A stretch of 12,780 nucleotides of DNA from assembly GCA_040830545.1 (NCBI GenBank), contig JBFOMB010000201.1, positions 1 to 12,780 of the forward strand. The letters are read 5' to 3'. The notes beneath the pieces are model-generated. The model was not told where the DNA came from, made no database searches, and saw nothing but the letters and a program-made list of their open reading frames with translations. Each line of letters opens with the position of its first letter. The stretch's first letter is position 1. Position numbers and translations under genes: made by a program. Origin of the DNA: HXMU1420-2 sp040830545. Its GTDB lineage: Bacteria; Pseudomonadota; Alphaproteobacteria; Rhodobacterales; Rhodobacteraceae. Below, one piece after another: positions 1-6,397 of this stretch.

Positions 1-174
1 CAGCCCAACGATGGGGTCCAGCGAAAAGGTTGCAGGCAGCAGGATGGCAATCGCTACGGCGGCGCCCACACCCGGGATCGCGCCGATGATGACCCCCCCG
101 ACCGAGCCCACAAGCAAGGCGACCAGAACGTCCCAACGGGCCAGAATGGCAATGCTGTCAGCCAGAAGGTCCAT
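1..174 (-). CDS. tctA: TctA-family permease, large membrane subunit of a tripartite tricarboxylate transporter (N-terminal part, cut by the window edge)
   Basis: Only the first 58 residues are inside the window. The reading frame is open to base 1. The visible part starts MDLLADSIAILARWDVL and continues into a glycine-rich membrane segment with VGSVGGVIIGAIPGVGA, the G-rich and P-G-x-G signature found near the N-terminus of the TctA family (about 500 residues, 11-12 membrane segments). The ATG lies one base after the tctB stop (TGA-c-ATG), so translation is probably coupled and the start is well fixed. In this family TctA is the inner-membrane channel that works with the small subunit TctB and the periplasmic receptor TctC to import carboxylates using the ion gradient. 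The gene order tctC-tctB-tctA is complete apart from the missing 3' part of this gene. Confidence 0.87.
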   Translation of the reverse strand, partial: MDLLADSIAILARWDVLVALLVGSVGGVIIGAIPGVGAAVAIAILLPATFSLDPIVGL

Positions 175-175
175 G

Positions 176-697
176 TCAGAAATTCAATATCATGAAGTTG
201 CGCAAAGTCGCGGGCAGGTATTCATAGACCGCGCCGCCGGGAATTTTCACGCTGAGCACCGTTTTGAACAGGAACACCACGGCAAACCCGGTTCCGGCAG
301 CGCTCAGCAGCATGAACCGGTCGCGATACCCCAAACGCAGGGCCAGCAGGACAGTGAAGACGATGGTCGTGGGCAGATAGCCGACGATGGGTACGGCCCA
401 GACATAGACCATGAACCAGACCAGATATTCGAACGCCCGTATCCAATAGACCGCCTCGATCGCGCCGCCCGGCACGCGCTGGCGCAGGATCGACAGCAGG
501 TGCAGCGCGCCAAAACCGGTCATGCCGATCACACCAACCGCTGGCCAGAACCGGGGTTGCGCGAACAGCTGCCCCTTGGACGAAAACTTGGTCTGCTCCC
601 CCAGTTGGGACAGCAGCAACGCGCTGAAACCCAGGAACAGAAGCGCAAAGATCACTTCGCCTGGTTTGGGACTGGTCAGGTCGGTGGGTGTGCTCAT
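176..697 (-). CDS. tctB: TctB-family small membrane subunit of a tripartite tricarboxylate transporter
   Basis: This encodes 173 residues with about four hydrophobic segments: near residues 14-31, 51-71, 90-117 (a long hydrophobic stretch with two spans) and 126-146. That matches the small four-helix subunit of TTT systems. A longer frame runs upstream to a GTG-like start at 748, but the ATG at 697 is preferred: a GAGG element lies about 6-10 bases upstream, and the extra residues (QHRVRSHGAGPNHEAR) are hydrophilic, unlike a TctB N-terminus, and would be read through the stem-loop at 713-738. It lies between tctC (61-base gap) and tctA (1-base gap). TctB is thought to assist TctA in the membrane and has no known catalytic residues. 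The family is poorly conserved, so the call rests partly on its position. Confidence 0.87.
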   Translation of the reverse strand: MSTPTDLTSPKPGEVIFALLFLGFSALLLSQLGEQTKFSSKGQLFAQPRFWPAVGVIGMTGFGALHLLSILRQRVPGGAIEAVYWIRAFEYLVWFMVYVWAVPIVGYLPTTIVFTVLLALRLGYRDRFMLLSAAGTGFAVVFLFKTVLSVKIPGGAVYEYLPATLRNFMILNF

Positions 698-712
698 CCG
701 CGCCTCGTGATT

Positions 713-738
713 GGGTCCGGCCCCGTGGGACCGGACCC
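713..738 (-). promoter_or_regulatory. Stem-loop in the tctC-tctB intergenic gap
   Basis: GGGTCCGG (713-720) and CCGGACCC (731-738) are perfect 8-bp inverted repeats around a 10-base loop. They lie in the 61 bases between the tctC stop and the tctB start. There is no T-run after the stem on the leftward strand, so it is not a typical intrinsic terminator. Stem-loops at this place in binding-protein-dependent transporter operons often protect the upstream message or let only part of the transcripts go on, so that the periplasmic receptor is made in excess. That role here is an inference. Confidence 0.5.
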
Positions 739-758
739 TGTGTTGCAATCGAAGGGGC

Positions 759-1697
759 TTAGTTCAGCTTCGCATTGATTTCGGCCATCGTGGCGATGTC
801 CGATTTTATATGCTCGGCTGATGACGCCGCATCTTCCCAGTAGATCGACGCGCCGGTGTCCTTGGCCACCTGCTGTGCCCGGTCGGACATGACGGTTTTC
901 TGAGCCACCGCAATGATCTTGTCCCGCACGTCCTGCGGTGTGTCCTTGGTCACGAACAGTCCGTTCCACAGAACCATGCCCAGCGTCGGGTCAACCTCGC
1001 CCAGGGTTGGCGAGTCGGGGGTCAGCGGAATACGTTCTGCCGTGATGGAGGCCAGAACCTTCACGCTGTCGAGGCAGGGCAGGATCAGTTGCAGGGTCGT
1101 ATTGATGACATCCGCGTCACCCGAAGCCAGCGTGTTGCAGTCCAGGTTGTCAAACGCCGCGTCCGAGCCCCATTCGAACCCTGCATTCTTGGAATAGGCC
1201 AGCGTCACCTTGGTCGGGACCAGCGGCGCGCCAAAATGGCCCAACGCCAGATCGTTTTCCTTCGCATAGGCCGCCATTTCTTCGAGCGTATCAAAGGGCG
1301 CGTTGCCACCTGCTGCGATCACGAAGGGATACGTCACGAAGATCCCCAGCGGATCGAACTTCTCGGGGGCCAGTTCGGGGATACCAATCTGATGACCCAG
1401 AACCGGAACGCCCATCACGAAGGAGCCAACCGTGTAGCCATCTGCCGGGGCGGTTGCGACCTCAATTGCACCGGGGAACGGGCCACCGCCGCCGCCGGGC
1501 TTGTTCACAACCGCTGCAGGCACGCCGTATTCGGCCTGAAAATCCTCGGCGATCATGCGGGTCAGCACGTCTTCCAGATCACCCGGGGGCCACGGCACGA
1601 TGAAATTCACCGGCTTCTCCGGATACTCGGCCAGCGCGGCACCCGCGGTCATCACCAGCGCGGCAGCCGCACCAGTCAACATGGTTTTAATCTTCAT
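759..1697 (-). CDS. tctC: TctC/Bug-family periplasmic solute-binding protein of a tripartite tricarboxylate transporter
   Basis: This encodes 312 residues. The first 22 or so form a Sec signal peptide: MKIK, then a hydrophobic core, then GAALA before EYPEKPV. The mature protein opens with the family pattern YPEKPVNFIVPWPPG, followed by VNKPGGGGGPFPGAIEVATAPADGY (residues 67-91, broken up in the family as N-x-PGAGG and P-DGY). The length is normal for the family. The ATG at 1697 is chosen over an in-frame start at 1715 because AGGGAGA lies about 7 bases upstream of it and it starts directly at the signal peptide. The ligand loop reads PPGDLEDVLTR where many Bug proteins have A-A-G-G-x-x-D, so it belongs to a variant subgroup. 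Two cysteines in the mature chain (DNLDCNT and LILPCLDS) could form a disulfide in the periplasm. The ligand is probably a carboxylate but cannot be named. It is transcribed divergently from the IclR gene, its likely regulator. Confidence 0.92.
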   Translation of the reverse strand: MKIKTMLTGAAAALVMTAGAALAEYPEKPVNFIVPWPPGDLEDVLTRMIAEDFQAEYGVPAAVVNKPGGGGGPFPGAIEVATAPADGYTVGSFVMGVPVLGHQIGIPELAPEKFDPLGIFVTYPFVIAAGGNAPFDTLEEMAAYAKENDLALGHFGAPLVPTKVTLAYSKNAGFEWGSDAAFDNLDCNTLASGDADVINTTLQLILPCLDSVKVLASITAERIPLTPDSPTLGEVDPTLGMVLWNGLFVTKDTPQDVRDKIIAVAQKTVMSDRAQQVAKDTGASIYWEDAASSAEHIKSDIATMAEINAKLN

Positions 1698-1739
1698 TGT
1701 TGTCTCCCTGTTCAACGGTCTTGGTTCGACGCTTTGGTC

Positions 1740-1765
1740 GGTTCATTATTTGAACCATCGGTTCT
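1740..1765. promoter_or_regulatory. Candidate IclR operator and divergent promoter region
   Basis: In the 188-bp gap between tctC and the regulator gene there are three related half-sites in a row: GGTTCA (1740-1745), TGAACC (1751-1756) and GGTTCT (1760-1765). The first two form a perfect 6-bp inverted repeat with a 5-base spacer. The second and third share GAACC-ATC-GGTTC. A further GGTTC lies at 1723-1727. IclR-family regulators bind short inverted repeats in divergent promoters, so this is the best operator candidate. On the leftward strand an AT-rich element (TATTTT, 1771-1766) directly adjoins the third half-site, and TTGACG lies at 1800-1795, 23 bases away and so too far for a normal pair. 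On the rightward strand TTGACA (1774-1779) is a good -35 match but no good -10 follows at 17 bases. The promoters are therefore only tentative. Confidence 0.45.
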
Positions 1766-1885
1766 AAAATAGATTGACAGATGCCCCCGCGTCACGTCAA
1801 GTAAAACCGACTCTGATCGCGAGCGACTGCACAACAGACGTTTCGCGGCCTGCAACACGCAACTGACCCCAGGCACAGATCGGAC

Positions 1886-2665
1886 ATGGGAACCGTTACC
1901 AAGGCACTGAACCTGTTGAACTTTTTCAGCCATGATCGCCCCGAAATCGGGTTGAGCGACATGGCGCGACTTTCCGGAACCAACAAGGCGACGGTCTACA
2001 GGCTGTTAAGCGAAATGCAGGCGCAGGGAATCGTTGAACAGGTCGGAAACGGACGCGCTTACCGGCTGGGCCCCGGGATTTTGCGGCTGGCCGCTCTGCG
2101 CGAGGCATCTGTTCCGCTGCTGGAAGTGTCGCGCGGCATCCTGAGAACCCTCAGCGATCAGACGGGAGAAACCGCACATCTGTCCATTGTGCGCGGTCAA
2201 AAGCTTTTTGTCCTGGCGCATGCCTATAGTCCTGCTCATGCAACCAAGGTCACGATGGAGGATGTCGAAGAAGTAGCCTTCCACGCCACGGCCTCGGGTC
2301 TGGCCATTCTGGCCTTTGCCGAAAACAGCTTTGTCCAAGACATCCTGTCTCAACCACGTGAAGTGTATACCGCTCGGACAGTGACCAACAAAGATGCATT
2401 GCTGGAGTCGATCGAGGCCGTTCGGGACACAGGCATCGGCGAATCCGTCGGCGGGCTGGAGGCCGAGGTTCATTCCCACGCCGCGCCGGTATTCGACGCG
2501 AACCGCGTGCCGATTTGTGCCGTTGCCGTGGCTGCTCCGTTCTCTCGGATGACGCCGGAGGCGGCTCAGAACATCCGGGCCTGCCTGATCGAAAACGCCC
2601 GTTCCCTGACCGAACAGATCGGCGGGTTCTTTCCCGAAAACCATCCTTATGCGAGGGCCGCATGA
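1886..2665 (+). CDS. IclR-family transcriptional regulator
   Basis: The protein has 259 residues, the usual IclR length. The N-terminal winged helix-turn-helix is clear: residues 4-14 VTKALNLLNFF, helices around 22-42 (GLSDMARLSGTNKATVYRLL), then the wing GNGRAYRLG. The C-terminal effector domain follows from about residue 75, with the family signatures GETAHLSIVRG, ATASGLAILAF and a late APVFDANRVPICAVAVAAP. The ATG at 1886 is the only ATG, GTG or TTG start before the in-frame stop at 1814. Its Shine-Dalgarno is weak. The gene points away from tctC across the half-site cluster, so it most likely controls tctCBA and perhaps itself. The aminotransferase starts 100 bases downstream on the same strand and may be in the same regulon. 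The effector is unknown, but IclR proteins usually sense a small organic acid of the pathway they control. Confidence 0.93.
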   Translation: MGTVTKALNLLNFFSHDRPEIGLSDMARLSGTNKATVYRLLSEMQAQGIVEQVGNGRAYRLGPGILRLAALREASVPLLEVSRGILRTLSDQTGETAHLSIVRGQKLFVLAHAYSPAHATKVTMEDVEEVAFHATASGLAILAFAENSFVQDILSQPREVYTARTVTNKDALLESIEAVRDTGIGESVGGLEAEVHSHAAPVFDANRVPICAVAVAAPFSRMTPEAAQNIRACLIENARSLTEQIGGFFPENHPYARAA

Positions 2666-2765
2666 TTGGCACCGGTGTGTATCAACGTTTCCGACGCGTG
2701 ACCAAGGCCGCGCAGCGCCCCTGTTTTGACCTGACCCCATTCTGACCTGATCAAGGACCCGACCG

Positions 2766-4118
2766 ATGAAAGACTCCAACTTCCTGAAAGAAATGAACGC
2801 CCGCTCCTTGTGGCATCCCATGGCGCACCCTGCCGACAGTCTGGCCAACGCGCCGACCATCGTGACCGGGGCCGAAGGCGTGCGGATCACCGATATTGAC
2901 GGGCACACCGTTGTGGACGCTGTGGGCGGGTTGTGGAACGTCAACCTGGGCTTTTCCTGCCAACCGATCAAGGATGCGATCACGGCACAGCTGGATCGGC
3001 TGCCCTATTACTCGATCTTCCGGGGCACGACGAATGACAGTGTCATCCAACTGGCCGAGGAACTGCGCGACTTCTTTGAACCCGACGGGCTGAGCCGCGC
3101 ATTTTTCACCTCGGGCGGGTCGGACAGCGTTGAAACCGCGCTGCGGCTGGCACGGCAGTACCATAAGGTGCGCGGCGAACCCGCCCGGACCAAGTTCCTG
3201 AGCCTGAAGAAGGGCTATCACGGCACGCATATGGGTGGCGCATCCGTCAACGGGAACGCCAATTTCCGCACCGCTTATGAACCGCTGCTGCCCGGCTGCC
3301 ACCAACTGCCCGCCCCCTATACCTATCGCAACCCGTTCAATGAATCCGACCCGGCCAAGCTGGCGCAGCTGTGCCTGTCCGCGCTGGAAGATGAAATTGC
3401 CTTCCAGGGCGCAGGCACCATTGCCGCTTTCATCATGGAGCCGGTTCTGGGCGCGGGCGGTGTCATCCCACCCCACGAAAGCTTCATGCCCGGGGTGCGC
3501 GAGATCTGTTCGCGCAACGGTATCCTGCTGATCGCGGACGAGGTGATCACCGGGTTTGGCCGCACCGGCGACTGGACCGGATCGCGTCACTGGGGCGTAC
3601 AGCCCGACATCGCGGCCACGGCCAAGGCCATCACCAACGGGTATTTCCCGTTTGGCGCGGCCATGATCTCGGAAGAGATCGCGCAAACCTTCGAACAGGA
3701 TGAAACCGGCAAGGCCGCAATTGGCCACGGCTACACCTATTCCGGCCACCCGGTCGGGGCGGCGGCCGCGCTGGCCTGTCTGGAAGAAACCCTGCGCCTG
3801 AACGTGCCCGCAAATGCCGCCGCCCGGGGGGATCAGTTCCACAAGGGCCTGCTGGCGCTGCAGGAGAAATACGACATCATCGGCGATGTGCGCGGTGGCC
3901 ATGGCCTGATGCTGGCGATGGAGCTGGTCAGCGACCGCGCCGCCAAGACCCCCATCGACAAGGACACCACGTTCAAATTCCAGGATGCGGTGTACAAGGC
4001 CGGTGCCATGGTCCGCGTATCCGGCCCGAACGTCATCCTGTCGCCGTCGCTGGTCCTGACCGAAGAGGACGTGAACATCGTGCTCTCGGCGTTGGATGCC
4101 GGATTTGCCTCTCTCTGA
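2766..4118 (+). CDS. Class III (omega) pyridoxal-phosphate aminotransferase
   Basis: The protein has 450 residues, typical for class III aminotransferases. PLP-binding motifs are complete: SGGSDSVETAL (residues 116-126, phosphate contact), KKGYHGTHMG (about 149-158, the stacking aromatic region), IADEVITGFGRTG with Asp258 for the pyridine nitrogen, and ATAKAITNGYFP with the Schiff-base Lys287. The N-terminal LWHPMAH and DAVGGLWNVNLGF segments fit the taurine/beta-alanine/putrescine-pyruvate aminotransferase branch rather than the ornithine branch. It should move an amino group from an omega-amine or beta-amino acid to a keto acid such as pyruvate, in the cytoplasm. AAGGA lies about 9 bases upstream of the ATG and fixes the start. 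An EamA permease follows after 15 bases, so the two are co-transcribed. The exact amino donor cannot be read from the sequence. Confidence 0.95.
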   Translation: MKDSNFLKEMNARSLWHPMAHPADSLANAPTIVTGAEGVRITDIDGHTVVDAVGGLWNVNLGFSCQPIKDAITAQLDRLPYYSIFRGTTNDSVIQLAEELRDFFEPDGLSRAFFTSGGSDSVETALRLARQYHKVRGEPARTKFLSLKKGYHGTHMGGASVNGNANFRTAYEPLLPGCHQLPAPYTYRNPFNESDPAKLAQLCLSALEDEIAFQGAGTIAAFIMEPVLGAGGVIPPHESFMPGVREICSRNGILLIADEVITGFGRTGDWTGSRHWGVQPDIAATAKAITNGYFPFGAAMISEEIAQTFEQDETGKAAIGHGYTYSGHPVGAAAALACLEETLRLNVPANAAARGDQFHKGLLALQEKYDIIGDVRGGHGLMLAMELVSDRAAKTPIDKDTTFKFQDAVYKAGAMVRVSGPNVILSPSLVLTEEDVNIVLSALDAGFASL

Positions 4119-4133
4119 TCCGGGGCACCCGGC

Positions 4134-4997
4134 GTGAGCCGCTCCCTCACCCTGCGCGACATCGGCCTTGGCGTCGGTGTCGCATTTGTTTGGGGCATGG
4201 GCGTGGTGTTTGCCAAGGCCGCGATCGAAAGCTTTCCGCCCATCCTGCTGATGTGTTTTCGCTTTGCCGTCGCGGCGGCACTGCTTGTGTGGTTTGTGCC
4301 CCTGCCCCACGGCCATTTCGCACGCCTGTTCTGGATCGCCGTTGTCTCTGCCGCGATCCAGTATGCGCTGGTGTTCACCGGCCTCAAATGGCTGGACGCG
4401 TCCATCGCCGTGCTGATCATTCAACTCGAAGTGCCGATCCTCACCATAGTCGGTGTGCTGTTCCTGGGTGAGTCCACCACGCTGCGCAAATGGGCGGGCA
4501 TCGCGCTGGCCTTTGCCGGTGTCGGCCTCATCGCAGGCGTGCCCGAGGTCGCCGCCGCCTGGGGGGCCGTGATCATGGTCATCCTCGGGTCGGTATCCTG
4601 GGCCATCGGGCAGGCGATGGTGCGCGGTCTGCATGGGCTGGACGGGCTGACGACCACCGCATGGGTTGCCGTGATGGCCACACCGCAACTGCTGATCATG
4701 TCGCTGATATTCGAGACCGGACAGGTCGAGGCCATAGGCAGCGCGGGTCTGACCGTCTGGGCAACCGTGGTCTATCTGGGAATCCTGATGACCGCCGTTG
4801 GCTATGGCATGTGGTATTCCCTACTGCGCCGCAACCCGGTCAGCCAGGTCGCACCCTTTCTGCTGCTGTTGCCGGTGTTCGGTGTGGTCGGCAGTTACCT
4901 TGTTCTGGGCGAAACACTGGCCACCATCGCGATCCTGGGCGGGTTGATAGTTATTGCAGGTGTTGCGTTGATCCTGACGGACAAAGCCAGTGATTGA
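4134..4997 (+). CDS. EamA/DMT-superfamily membrane transporter
   Basis: The 287 residues contain about ten hydrophobic helices arranged as two EamA repeats (about residues 8-138 and 150-284), the standard layout of drug/metabolite transporters. Typical signatures are VAFVWGMGVVFAKAA at the first helix, VLIIQLEVPILTIVGVLFLGE at the end of repeat one, and LLLLPVFGVVGSYLVLGE at the end of repeat two. The start is a GTG 15 bases after the aminotransferase stop, with a GGGG element about 10 bases upstream. There is no earlier in-frame ATG in this gap, and the next ATG would cut into helix one. Family members mostly export or import amino acids and small metabolites. Its position next to the aminotransferase suggests traffic of an amino compound or of the transamination product, which is inference. 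Confidence 0.92.
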   Translation: MSRSLTLRDIGLGVGVAFVWGMGVVFAKAAIESFPPILLMCFRFAVAAALLVWFVPLPHGHFARLFWIAVVSAAIQYALVFTGLKWLDASIAVLIIQLEVPILTIVGVLFLGESTTLRKWAGIALAFAGVGLIAGVPEVAAAWGAVIMVILGSVSWAIGQAMVRGLHGLDGLTTTAWVAVMATPQLLIMSLIFETGQVEAIGSAGLTVWATVVYLGILMTAVGYGMWYSLLRRNPVSQVAPFLLLLPVFGVVGSYLVLGETLATIAILGGLIVIAGVALILTDKASD

Positions 4998-5019
4998 CTG
5001 AATCGGCGCTCTGGTTAGG

Positions 5020-5062
5020 CTCTTTCCATTGTCGGGTCCTCCGACGTCAGGAGAGAGGAAAG
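5020..5062 (+). promoter_or_regulatory. Nested inverted repeats around the cyclase ribosome-binding site
   Basis: In the 69-base gap before the cyclase gene, GTCGG (5031-5035) and CCGAC (5041-5045) form a small hairpin. CTTTCC (5022-5027) and GGAAAG (5057-5062) can form an outer stem. The outer right arm overlaps the 3' end of the purine-rich Shine-Dalgarno GAGAGAGGAA (5051-5060), so folding could modulate translation. The stems are short and this may be chance. Confidence 0.22.
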
Positions 5063-5066
5063 CCAA

Positions 5067-5888
5067 ATGTGTGATGTTTGCGTGATGAATTCGGTCAAGG
5101 AACGCATGCTGTCGCGACGGGATTTCTTCCGTACCAGCGCGTTGGCCGGCGCCGCCGCTGCAGTCGGGGGTATTGCATCAGCGCCCAAGGCCATGGCCGA
5201 CGGACATGGCAGCGTTGTGGACATGACCCATGCCTATGATGGGGAGTTCCCAACCTATTTCGGCGCACCCGGCATCTCTGTGGAGCAACCGTTCAATTTC
5301 AAGGACCACGGGTTCAACCTGCTGAACCTGACCATCAATGAACACACCGGGACCCATGTTGACGCCCCATTGCATTTCTCGGCTGACGGTCAGTCGGTGG
5401 ATGAAATCCCTGTCGAAAACCTTGTTGTCCCGCTTTGCGTCGTGGATATCGCGGTGAAGGCGCAGGATGATGCGGATGCGCAGGTGACACCGGATGACCT
5501 GAAGGCCTGGATGTCCACCAATGGCGACATTCCGGACAAGGCCTGCGTTGCCATGCATTCCGGCTGGGCGTCGAAAACCGGCGGCGACGGGTATCGCAAT
5601 GTGGGTGCGGACGAAAAGATGCACTTCCCGGGTTTCCATGTCGAAGCTGCGCAAATGCTGATGGAGCAGACAGGTGCCGTGGCCATGGCGGTGGACACGC
5701 TGTCGCTGGATCATGGCCCCAGCGAGGATTTCGTAACCCACTATGCGTGGCTGCCCACAAACCGCTACGGCATCGAAAACCTGAAAGGGTTGGATCAGGT
5801 TCCGGCTACTGGCGCAACTCTGGTTGTGGGTGCTGGCGCACACAAGGGCGGCACCGGCGGGCCCTGCCGCATCTTCGCGATGGTCTGA
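5067..5888 (+). CDS. Tat-exported cyclase-family metal-dependent hydrolase (kynurenine formamidase / isatin hydrolase superfamily)
   Basis: The 273-residue protein starts with a twin-arginine signal: SRRDFFR at residues 16-22, a hydrophobic alanine/glycine stretch, and a likely cleavage after AMA near residue 45. The mature domain carries the cyclase-family metal motif H93-T-G-T-H97-V-D99-A-P-L-H103-F, which binds zinc or manganese in kynurenine formamidase and isatin hydrolase. A second conserved region, VAMAVDTLSLDHG, follows near residues 205-217. The reaction class is therefore hydrolysis of an amide, lactam or lactone. The Tat signal puts it in the periplasm already folded. A strong GAGAGAGGAA ribosome site about 7 bases upstream fixes the ATG. 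The start region has an unusual C-x-x-C (MCDVCV) before the arginines. The stop overlaps the start of the next gene by one base. Location outside the cytoplasm makes it unlikely to serve normal tryptophan degradation. Confidence 0.93.
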   Translation: MCDVCVMNSVKERMLSRRDFFRTSALAGAAAAVGGIASAPKAMADGHGSVVDMTHAYDGEFPTYFGAPGISVEQPFNFKDHGFNLLNLTINEHTGTHVDAPLHFSADGQSVDEIPVENLVVPLCVVDIAVKAQDDADAQVTPDDLKAWMSTNGDIPDKACVAMHSGWASKTGGDGYRNVGADEKMHFPGFHVEAAQMLMEQTGAVAMAVDTLSLDHGPSEDFVTHYAWLPTNRYGIENLKGLDQVPATGATLVVGAGAHKGGTGGPCRIFAMV

Positions 5889-6283
5889 TGGCGACCGTGC
5901 CGCTTTTGTCAGATGAAGAGGTCAGCGCCGAGGCGCTGGCCGTCTTCAACGAAATCCGCGCCGCGCGGGGCACGGACTACGTGAACAACTTCTGGCGCGC
6001 TCTGGCCCATGACCCGGCGCTATTGCGCGCGACATGGGACCGGCTGCGGGATGTGATGGCGCCCGGTGCGCTGGACCCTTTGGTGAAGGAACTGATCTAT
6101 ATCGCGGTGTCCACCGCCAACGGGTGCGAATACTGCGTCCATTCCCACACGGCTGCCGCGCGGGCCAAAGGCATGACAGACGAAATGTACGGAGAGCTAC
6201 TGGCCGTGATCGGCATGGCGGCGCAAACCAACGCGCTGGTCACCGGGTTACAGACGCCGGTCGACGACGCGTTTCAGGCCTGA
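5888..6283 (+). CDS. Carboxymuconolactone decarboxylase / AhpD-like family protein
   Basis: This encodes 131 residues. The family active-site pattern is complete: C80-E-Y-C83-V-H-S-H87 in the context IAVSTANGCEYCVHSHTAAA, as in AhpD-type alkylhydroperoxidases and gamma-carboxymuconolactone decarboxylases. The ATG overlaps the cyclase stop (TGATG), so the two proteins are translationally coupled and probably made in fixed ratio. There is no signal peptide, so it should be cytoplasmic while its partner is exported. The presence of both redox cysteines and the histidine favours an AhpD-like thiol peroxidase or related activity over the decarboxylase, which lacks the C-x-x-C. A role in the pathway of the cyclase product is inferred from context only. 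The protein is longer than the bare domain, with an N-terminal helix region up to about residue 50. Confidence 0.92.
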   Translation: MATVPLLSDEEVSAEALAVFNEIRAARGTDYVNNFWRALAHDPALLRATWDRLRDVMAPGALDPLVKELIYIAVSTANGCEYCVHSHTAAARAKGMTDEMYGELLAVIGMAAQTNALVTGLQTPVDDAFQA

Positions 6284-6299
6284 ACCGCGAAGCCCTGCG

Positions 6300-6334
6300 G
6301 TAGCTGCAAGCCGGGTATGCCGCATTGCAGCTAC
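6300..6334. repeat. Ten-base perfect inverted repeat after the cyclase-CMD operon
   Basis: GTAGCTGCAA (6300-6309) and TTGCAGCTAC (6325-6334) are perfect inverted copies around a 15-base loop. Inside the loop CGG (6312-6314) and CCG (6320-6322) can add a short inner stem. It lies 17 bases after the stop of the CMD gene. The sequence after it (TCATTTCGC) is only weakly T-rich, so it may be a terminator-like hairpin or a binding site for a dimeric regulator of the following DUF1127 gene. Confidence 0.5.
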
Positions 6335-6377
6335 TCATTTCGCACATGCAGCATATGTTAGCGCCAAATCAACACCA

Positions 6378-6395
6378 CAAAACTCAGAGGTTTTG
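6378..6395 (+). promoter_or_regulatory. Hairpin presenting the DUF1127 ribosome-binding site
   Basis: CAAAAC (6378-6383) and GTTTTG (6390-6395) form a perfect 6-bp stem with the loop TCAGAG, directly before the ATG at 6398. The Shine-Dalgarno AGAGG (6386-6390) lies in the loop and first stem base. The stem is AT-rich and weak, so it would open easily. A regulatory role is speculative. Confidence 0.25.
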
Positions 6396-6397
6396 AA

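Noticed and set aside
2728..2750. Direct repeat TGACCTGA twice before the aminotransferase
   Set aside because: An 8-base match 15 bases apart is easily chance, and it lies close to the ribosome site without promoter-like spacing.
2751..4688. A 645-residue reverse frame across the aminotransferase and EamA genes
   Set aside because: It mirrors two clearly homologous genes on the forward strand and its product is rich in Gly, His, Arg and Gln without family motifs, as expected for antisense of high-GC codons.
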